Positions 57,401 through 64,000 of a DNA stretch of 64,000 nucleotides are shown one piece after another. The notes under the pieces are model-generated. The model was not told where the DNA came from. It saw nothing but the letters and a program-made list of their open reading frames with translations, and ran no database searches. The stretch lies in the NCBI GenBank assembly GCA_001661515.1, contig LUVW01000047.1:18163-82162 (forward strand). The letters are read 5' to 3'. Numbering within the stretch: position 1 is the first letter of the stretch; each line of letters starts with the position of its first letter. Both the position numbers and the translations under genes were made by a program. Source of the DNA: Capniomyces stellatus (lineage: Eukaryota > Kickxellomycota > Harpellomycetes > Harpellales > Legeriomycetaceae).

Positions 57401-59767
57401 GTATATTCGGCAGCCGAACTAGGGTACATTGTCAACGAGAGGGTAGGGCCCAACATCCGCATACGGATAGTCTCGTCGGACAGAGTCCTGAAGTGGAAGG
57501 AGGAGGTGTTGAGAGAGAACGAGGCAAAGTCGCGGCTGGCAGCGGATGTTCAGAGACGCAGTTCGGAGACGCCAGAGGTGAACACGAACTTTGTTTGTCC
57601 GCTGGACGCAGACCAGGATGTGGTTGAGGAGTACAGCGTGATGGCGATTATAGAGTTTTCGAGTCTGAGGAAGCGAATGTCGGTTGTGTATCGATGCCCA
57701 GATGGCAAGATCAGGCTGTTCTGTAAGGGCGCAGACTCGGTTATTTTCCCAAGACTGGTGGGGTATTCAGACAGAGAGGCGAGCACGGACGAGCAAAAGT
57801 GGCTGTACACCTGTGCAGACACGAGTCTCCGGGCGTTTGCGTGTGAGGGGCTGAGAACGCTGGTGTATGCGCACTGTGAGATATCGGAGCATGACTACGA
57901 GTCGTGGGCAGAGCGGTACATGGTGGCATCAACCTCGCTGACCAACAGGCAGCAGCGGATTGAGGCGGTGGCAGATGAGCTGGAGCGGAACATGGAGCTG
58001 ACGGGGGTGACGGCGGTGGAGGACAAGCTGCAGGAGGGAGTCCCAGAAACAATATACAACTTGCGGCTGGCAGGAATCAGGGTGTGGATGCTGACGGGCG
58101 ACAAGATCGAAACGGCGATCAACATAGCCAAATCGTGTAGCCTGATTGACGGCGACGACAGCGTGTGCAGAACGATGGTGCTTGAGGGGCTTGAGGACGC
58201 TGGGGAGCTGAGGAAGGCACTGGAGGAGGCTAACGAGATTGTATCGAAACTGAGGCCGTTCAGCGAGCGGGTGAAGATTCCGAAGCGAGGTGGGGTCAGG
58301 TGGCCAGCGGTGTTTACATCGAGTGCCAAGTTTTACAAGCTGCTGAAGAAGCCGTTCAAGATTCTTGGGGCGGGCAAAAAGGACAGGGATGGAAAAGGAA
58401 GAGATGGAAAGAGCAGGGACACAAAGGGCAGAGACACAAAGGGCAGTGATACAAAGGGCAGAGATGGAAAGGTCAAAATGCCAAGTGAAGGCAAGCAAAA
58501 GAGCGGGGAAAAGACGTTGAAGTCGAAGGCAGAGACCAAGTCTACAGACACGACGCTGAACATAGGAACGGACGCAGGACTTGATGCAGAGACCAAACCA
58601 TACTCGTATCTACAGAGCACGGCAATGTTGTCGGATGACAAGAGTTCGACAATTGAGAGATTTGCGCTGGTGATTGATGGCGACACGCTTTCAGCATTGG
58701 AGGACAGCCCAGAGTTGATGGAGCTGTTTATTGACCTGGGAATCGACTCGGATACAGTTGTGTGCTCGAGAGTATCGCCGTCGCAGAAGGCGTTGATAGC
58801 GAACCACATGCGGCTGAGATGCGACAAGTCTAACTCGTATGCGGTGACGCTGGCGATAGGAGATGGGGGAAATGACATAGCAATGATCCAGGAGGCGCAT
58901 GTGGGGGTTGGAATAGCGGGGCTTGAGGGGCTGCAGGCGTCAAGAAGCGCCGATTTTTCGATTTCGCAGTTCCGATTTTTGAGAAAGCTACTGTTTGTGC
59001 ATGGGTTGTGGAGTTATGCAAGAATATCGCGATTTACGATGGCGACATTTTACAAATGTTTTGTTTACTGTCTTTGCCAAGCAGCGTACCAGATATTTAC
59101 TTTGTTCAGCGGAACATCAATTTTTGAGCCAGTTGCAATGTCATTTTACAACACTTTGTTCACATTGCTACCAGTGATAATTTTGGGAATTTCAGATCAG
59201 GATCTCCCAGCAAAAGTGCTGTACAACTCGCCAGAGTACTACAAGAGAGTAGGTCCCAAAAACCACCTGTACAATATCAAACTGTTTATCAAGGATGTGT
59301 GGTGTTTAGGGTTTTTCCATGTAGTACTGTGTGCGCTGGGAGTGTTTATTTTCCCAATAGTGTTTTCGCGATATGGGACTTCGCCTGACTTGTTTGCTTT
59401 GAGCGTTCTGTTAAATTCTTTAGTTTTGTTAACTGTCAACTTAAAGATATCATACGTTGACTCAAAGTTGTGGTCAGTATACTCGCACTTGGCTTTCGTA
59501 CTGTCAATGCTTTTTTGGATCATATACAATTTTATTTTCAGTGCCGCTTCACCGGTTGTTGAATCTACCTATTACTACGCCAAGTCTGCATGGAATTTCT
59601 ATATTTCCCAGATCCAATTTTGGTTGCATTTATTTATAGTTTTTATTAGTATACTATTTTTATTACTGACCTTCAACTTTTTTAAAACCATTAGTAGCGA
59701 TACAGCTATGAGTCGGTTTTTCTACTTGAAAAAGCATAGGTCTTTAAAAAGTAGTATTCAAGTGTAG
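54425..59767 (+). CDS. P4-ATPase phospholipid flippase, possibly Dnf3-like
   Basis: Intronless, 1780 aa. P4-ATPases move phospholipids from the outer to the cytosolic leaflet using ATP. A long polar N terminus leads to NNISTARYNILTFLPAQL (about 227) and the first two helices. The actuator motif DGET is at 572-575. The TM4 block FIPISLYVTLE contains the PISL motif typical of P4 enzymes. The phosphorylation site DKTGTLT has Asp790. MLTGDK (1222-1227) and GDGGND (about 1479-1484) complete the hinge and P domain, and six further helices follow. Wording around TM4 (NDIDMYYAKTDTPMVARTS) resembles Dnf3, but that subclass is tentative. Large hydrophilic insertions lie between TM2 and the actuator (about 310-500) and after MLTGDK (a repetitive Gly-Arg-Asp-Lys stretch near 1320-1350). 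No Cdc50-type partner gene is in the window. Confidence 0.93.
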   Translation: MSNQNPNKRKLEKRDAGSEVEDNVEISSDRNVKEINVEGGQKNESQLSKLKHYGAIRTRVTKISRNLSQGNRASIGNKSLSPGNPSKIGEAGKFGNNYDSGPYDQNSTEIYVRMEKSTQKNAEIREFNRRKTLELIEKGELEGYTEMPDERKLDLARGGEDGTPMLETGELMSRAIPMPGYFLSAESDYWTGGYVFRLRGKYPKMPVRVPGSLTKRVHFEVSYDYPKNNISTARYNILTFLPAQLISQFSRMANVYFLFISILQQVPGWSTTGKFSTLFPLSVFLVISILHEGYDDYRRHKMDRTENTQKAKVLKVKVVGSEGHKSNHVKELHARSLKGAASNKPSTITTIKRGFKMFTNMHRSMKERLRDKRRMKREAEETDEEETDEEDDVVYNSDGSSGGGGEGHDAKRNVVKNKNSINSIGKSSKKSESSKKSESSKESESTGENRGNTDAENMLVNNRGVEIGAASYRSKNSSVKDSIYRTRNSTRVKRRKDVGVMFSDTVEEYEESEIHDDLPEDLVCKWKTKKWQDLQVGDMLLIEQNDWIPADCIVLATSDSDGVCFVETASLDGETTLKQKQAPAVTSSAIKSPEQLAAFSGITYSQAPSPDLYSFEGYLEVDGSKHALTPTQLLLRGSRLRNTKYVVAQTIFTGEESRLRLNASKNIRTKSPQLQKISNKVVILVFTLLITICVAISITGILIQRRVLGDHWYLSGHKISIPSIIFGNIVMMNAFIPISLYVTLEGIKVFQIYMMHNDIDMYYAKTDTPMVARTSAINEDLGMVKYVLSDKTGTLTENIMRFRAAMVAGLAFFHEDTTTTMSLTSRSKEVTQIEQDIKTSKLQMGADFGYPEEAKPGYKTGHEGESAAKYNEKVGGSGDDGVDSGANNNHVSLPTGVNGTVGDLDLATNLSVGTQLEKLPPTDILRYMANNDFSGIDAMFPSGQAKVARNSSGKAEMFIKAMSLCHTVQPEIDQKSNTVVGYQSTSPDEKALVYSAAELGYIVNERVGPNIRIRIVSSDRVLKWKEEVLRENEAKSRLAADVQRRSSETPEVNTNFVCPLDADQDVVEEYSVMAIIEFSSLRKRMSVVYRCPDGKIRLFCKGADSVIFPRLVGYSDREASTDEQKWLYTCADTSLRAFACEGLRTLVYAHCEISEHDYESWAERYMVASTSLTNRQQRIEAVADELERNMELTGVTAVEDKLQEGVPETIYNLRLAGIRVWMLTGDKIETAINIAKSCSLIDGDDSVCRTMVLEGLEDAGELRKALEEANEIVSKLRPFSERVKIPKRGGVRWPAVFTSSAKFYKLLKKPFKILGAGKKDRDGKGRDGKSRDTKGRDTKGSDTKGRDGKVKMPSEGKQKSGEKTLKSKAETKSTDTTLNIGTDAGLDAETKPYSYLQSTAMLSDDKSSTIERFALVIDGDTLSALEDSPELMELFIDLGIDSDTVVCSRVSPSQKALIANHMRLRCDKSNSYAVTLAIGDGGNDIAMIQEAHVGVGIAGLEGLQASRSADFSISQFRFLRKLLFVHGLWSYARISRFTMATFYKCFVYCLCQAAYQIFTLFSGTSIFEPVAMSFYNTLFTLLPVIILGISDQDLPAKVLYNSPEYYKRVGPKNHLYNIKLFIKDVWCLGFFHVVLCALGVFIFPIVFSRYGTSPDLFALSVLLNSLVLLTVNLKISYVDSKLWSVYSHLAFVLSMLFWIIYNFIFSAASPVVESTYYYAKSAWNFYISQIQFWLHLFIVFISILFLLLTFNFFKTISSDTAMSRFFYLKKHRSLKSSIQV

Positions 59768-60889
59768 ATTTGTTTTTTTCTTTCTTATTTAGCTTATCTT
59801 TTTGTTGTCGTTGTCGTTTGGTCTATTTAGAATCTTATTTAGAGTTTTTAATTTGTTGATTTAATCGAATTTATGTATATTGTACATGGTATTTAATTTG
59901 ACCATCGCGGATATCTAATTTGTTTTGTTTGTGTTTGCTGTTGCTGGTACTTTTTTTTAAAAATGACTGGTCTATCTATTCGTAACTAACGTGTTTACTT
60001 GAATACTAATTAACTACATTCAGATGCGGTTCTAAAAGTTGTACCGACTTTGTTATTCTAATATACGATATGATTCAAGTTAACTTTTTGTGTTTACTGG
60101 TTTGAAGTTGATCAATAAGGCGCTAATGCCACCTTTTTTCGCTCTGAACGTAATTTCAAAATTGTCTAGACTATTTGATTTTTCAATCTTACTAGTTGCT
60201 CATTTAATGCAAAAGCCATATTGCATAGCTATATTACTACTAACAGCAGGTTCTGTCAGTTAATATCAGTATATATGTGGTAAATTAATTTACGTTATTC
60301 TAGATGTAAATAATAAAGCGAAAAATATCGTAGTCACAACTGTGTCCAATAATCTTGTTAGTGAAAGCGCTAGATTTTAAATTAATATAAACAAGCTGTA
60401 CAAAGTTAAAATTGTTTTACCAAGTTTTTTTTTTTACTTTGTACCATTTTAGCGTTGCTTTATCCACCTCAAGACTTTGGTTTTACTGTTTTTTAAACTC
60501 TATAAAGTAATTACAGGCACTGATTTAAAATTCAATTACTACTCGACATTACAAAACACTGTTATTGTTGTTAAAATATAGCTATATATTTACCGTAACA
60601 TTGTAAGGCGTATTGTTCGTACAACTTCAGGCCTTACTTGGACTAATATAATTACAGCGTTGTGGTTGGTAGGGATTTGCCTCAGTAGAAACATATTAAG
60701 CGGTTACTGTAACAGCAGAATTTTGAAAGCTTAGTGGATATATCCCTGTTGATTATAACGGTTAATCAGGCAAATATTTATAGTAGCTGGGGCTAAAACA
60801 CAAAAACAGAAATATAATGCGATAAAACACACAAAAATAAACACAAACATCTATATCTTTGCAAATAAAGCGCAACTTTATAATAAATA
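59768..60889. other. Spacer between the flippase and formin 2
   Basis: AT-rich, with no recognised gene. It holds the 3' flank of the flippase and the upstream region of formin 2. Confidence 0.65.
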
Positions 60890-63800
60890 ATGGACAGCGA
60901 CTCGAGTTTAAGCCAGTTTCTTCCTGTTAGGAGATCCACCATAAAAACCCAACAGCTCAGCAGTCCAAAGAACATCGATAACGAGTTCGAGTTGCTGTTG
61001 GATGGAGCTGGTATCCGTGAAGACCAAAAAGACGCAATGCGGACCCTACCAGATATTAAAAAGTCACAATTGTTGGCATCAAATGCAGCGATCAAGGCAA
61101 GAAAATACAATTTATAGATACTTGTTATTACTATATATCAGCGGCAGGATATGTATCCGCCCATAGTGTACAAGGTTATTAATATTAATGCATCTAAATC
61201 GGATTAGGATAACGAAATAAAGATAAGAGAGTCCAACAAGCTGATTTCACCGATGGAGTATGCACAGGCGCTTAAACTCAAGTCTAGCATGGTGCTGCAA
61301 CGTTCGATGGTAGCAAGCCTAAGAGCAGAGTTATCAGCGTTTAACGAAAGGTAACTGTATTGACTACTGACATAGTTACATTGCCATTTCTGTTTTTGCT
61401 GTTGGTTTTGTGATTTTAGTATTGATACAATGGGAATACTATTCGTTTAGGTGGACAGAAAAATTCATCAAGGAAGATGGAATAAAGGGACTTGAGATAT
61501 ACCTGGATTCATTGAATAGAAAGCAAAACGTTGACCCCAAGTCAAGCGAACTGGAGTTGGAAATATTAAGTTGTATAAGTTCTATAATAAACACAGAGAG
61601 GGGGACAGAGATAGCCTTTTCGTCACCAACAATGTTTGAAGCACTATGTCAGTCAATAGATAGTGCAAATTTCGAAACAAGAAAGCTGGCAGCAGAGCTA
61701 CTGGCATTTGGTTGTTACTTTGATCCACCAAAAAGTCACACTTTGCTGGTTTTGGGTCTCAAGAAGCTATGGGCGCGTAGAGATTCATCCACTGAGTTCT
61801 TTACTTGGATGAGTAAAATCGGGGAATCGATATATGAGATTGCCTGCTTTCCTGTAGGCGACGAGGTTGACGAGGATCCAGGAATCAAAGAATATATATT
61901 ATCAAACATAATTCTCGTTAATGTTTTGGTATCTACCAGTAGCTCGATCGAAGACAGAATGGATTTTAGAGATGAGCTAGAAAGGTCGGGGCTGAGCGGG
62001 ATTATTGATAAGCTATCAAGCCTTGATAACGAACTTATTTTGCACCAGGTTGGAAAGTACAAGAGCGAGAAGAAGGCTGACGAGCTTCGAATTAAAAAAG
62101 ATTACACGCATTACGTAATTAACCATATTACGGATGTAGAGAATGCAGCAAGGGAGATTGTTGGGAGGGTTCAAGAAAATGGCACAAAGGAAGAGATAGT
62201 CGAGTTTTTTAAAACCATCCTTTTAATTCCACCAAATAAATGGGATGATAGGGAAGTATTCAAGAGGATGAACACTGAAATATCCAGGGTTATAAGCAAG
62301 GGAAAAAGCGATGATTCACTCAACAGATCTGATATCAGGTCTGACACTAGTCCTGAAAGAGCCAGAAGTACGAACAGCTCGAGCAATAAAAACACAAAAG
62401 AGAAAAAAAGGCTGGACCCGCGTATTTCCGAAGTTTTTACTCGAGAGCAAGAATATGAAATACTGGAGTCTGCAATTAACGAGTCAAAAGAGCTGAAAGC
62501 AAAGCTGAAAGAGTCACTGAGAATAAACTCAATTCTGACGTCTGAAATAAATAGCAGATCAAGTAACCAAACATATTATTGATATTCAAAAAAGTTTATT
62601 CAGGAGCAATGCCTTGGGGATTGCGGTTAATGGTTGCAACCAATAAGCCTTGTGTGTGTTGGTATGATGCAGTTGATATATTGTTATTGAAATTTGTACT
62701 TTTGTAGAGGGGTTGGTGGGAAAACTGAAAAGTAAAACCGATGCTTTGGAGGATCTGCTGAGGGTTTCGAGACATACTATTGGTGGCTTACAATCCCAAA
62801 TTGAGGAAAATAGTCTTAAAAACGAGTTACAGCTTAACTCTCAAAAGCAAATAATCCAAGAGCTATATGACGTGTTGATCGATGATATAGAGTTGCGGAA
62901 AAGCGCAATCAACAAAGCAAATAAGTTGGAGATTCAGTGCAACAGATTAAAGTCGCCGAGTGTTGAGACCATCAAAGCCAAACTGCGAAGAGTTGGTGAC
63001 AGTAATGAGGAAAATATAAGCTTGAGAGTGAAGGCAAAGGAAGAGGAAAGTGGCGAAGGCATACTAAACAAGGCAGTTGATTTAGTAAATAGGATAAAAT
63101 CGGTGTCGCCTAATTTTGTACCGAAAAGCTCGAGTCCTCAGGGTAAGTACATATCACTTGGCTATTTGGAGTTGGTGAATGTAAGCGTATTAAAGGTATT
63201 TGATTGGTACCTTTATTGCTAATTAAGAATTTGGGTGCTGTATACGAAATTTGCAAACTTATAGTAGGTGATGGTCCCAAGAACGGAAAAATTGGAATGA
63301 AAGCAGATGGGAATAGTCAATTTAAGTACAACCAAACTGAAAAAATCGAAAGTGAGGTGTCCAAAGGTGGAGTGTCCGAAAGTGAAATATCCAAAAATAA
63401 AATGACTGAAAGTGAAAATATCATTGATTCAAGATTGTCCATAGTGACTCGAGCTATTGGGTCCATGATATATCATAAGAGAAACACAAGTAAAAAACCA
63501 CAAAAGTTAGTGCGCAAAAAATCCAATAGGGGAGAGTCTGATGCTGGTAACACAAGCAGGCTGATTTCTATGGAGTTGGATACAGAAAGCAAGGATAGTA
63601 GGAAGATATCTTTAAATGGTATGCTGAAAAGTACTGAAGATGAAAAAGGTGACGGCTTAGTAGTTGATAATTTTAGCAATGATAACAATATGCCGGGCTC
63701 AGCCACTACTATTGTCAATGAAGATTATGACAGTTATGTCAAGTACAAAAACTCGATGTTTTTACCCAAACACATTCCATCAAGCTCCATGAAAAGCTCC

Positions 63801-64000
63801 AAGTCTCTACCAGAGCGTTCATATTTAGATACTCGTAAAAACGATATACCTTTAGCACAAGAACTCATTCCCAAAGAAATTCAACGTGCACCAGAAACGA
63901 CGAGAATAGAAAGCGAACCAAAACCGTATCAACATACACAATCTGTTGATATTATGCAACTACAACCGCCACCACCACCACCACCACCACCACCACCACC
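60890..64000 (+). CDS. Second formin (formin 2), partial at window edge
   Basis: Proposed exons are 60890-61096, 61208-61350, 61451-62562, 62708-63142 and 63268 to beyond 64000, about 870 codons so far. Like formin 1 it starts with a GTPase-binding segment (NEFELLLDGAGIREDQKDAM) and an FH3-like helical region (WTEKFIKEDGIKGLEIYLDS; ELEILSCISSIINTERG). A coiled-coil block follows (KSKTDALEDLLRVSRHTIGG), close to formin 1 LKSKIFALEDLLRMSRHTIE. A polar linker then enters a polyproline FH1 as the window ends. FH2 must lie beyond the window. Intron 1 starts AAG|GCAAGA, an apparent GC-AG intron. No GT lies between it and the in-frame stop at 61115-61117. Other donors are GTAACT, GTAACC and GTAAGT. 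It is more AT-rich than formin 1. Confidence 0.85.

Overview
The window is nuclear DNA of a eukaryotic microbe, most likely a fungus. Proteins of fungal type (Bni1/diaphanous-type formins, glucosidase II beta, Ost1, Rab GDI, Gos1, Ddi1) lie in very AT-rich spacers and are interrupted by short spliceosomal introns. A complex I subunit argues against the Saccharomyces lineage. Sphingomyelin-synthase-like genes, AT-rich spacers and a LINE-type element hint at an early-diverging lineage such as Zoopagomycota/Kickxellomycotina, but that placement is inference. No rRNA, tRNA or CRISPR array was recognised. All exon joins below were inferred by eye from frame, splice sites and family similarity.

Layout. 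1-5.7 kb: spacer with minisatellites, a single-pass Ser/Thr-rich membrane protein (+), and mitochondrial ribosomal protein uS2m (+). 6.0-14.8 kb: glucosidase II beta (-) and ribophorin I/Ost1 (+), divergent and both acting in ER N-glycosylation, then complex I NDUFB8 (-) and Rab GDI (-), whose first coding exon appears to be only the start codon. 16.9-22.4 kb: two sphingomyelin-synthase-like genes (A with five exons, B intronless). 22.8-31.8 kb: a compact block of NME6-like nucleoside diphosphate kinase (-), an unrecognised gene (+), Golgi SNARE Gos1 (-), ubiquitin C-terminal hydrolase (+) and Ddi1 (-). 31.8-37.4 kb: gene desert. 37.4-38.6 kb: third sphingomyelin-synthase-like gene C (+). 39.6-41.1 kb: 5'-truncated non-LTR retrotransposon with a probable 17-bp target-site duplication. 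41.9-48.7 kb: large diaphanous-type formin (-). 48.7-54.4 kb: second desert. 54.4-59.8 kb: P4-ATPase flippase (+). 60.9 kb to the window edge: a second, multi-exon formin (+), cut off inside its FH1 proline tract.

Themes. Many genes serve the secretory and membrane system: N-glycan processing (glucosidase II, Ost1), vesicle traffic (GDI, Gos1), membrane lipids (three SMS-like enzymes and a flippase) and polarised actin assembly (two formins). The most unusual content is the local set of three SMS-like paralogues. Two of them share a conserved C-terminal segment, not recognised here, that the third lacks. Also notable are the formin pair with very different intron content, two apparent GC-AG introns, and an apparent reversal of GC skew within several GC-richer genes.

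Two assembly gaps (17723-17726 and 29359-29370) both sit inside poly-C/poly-G runs.
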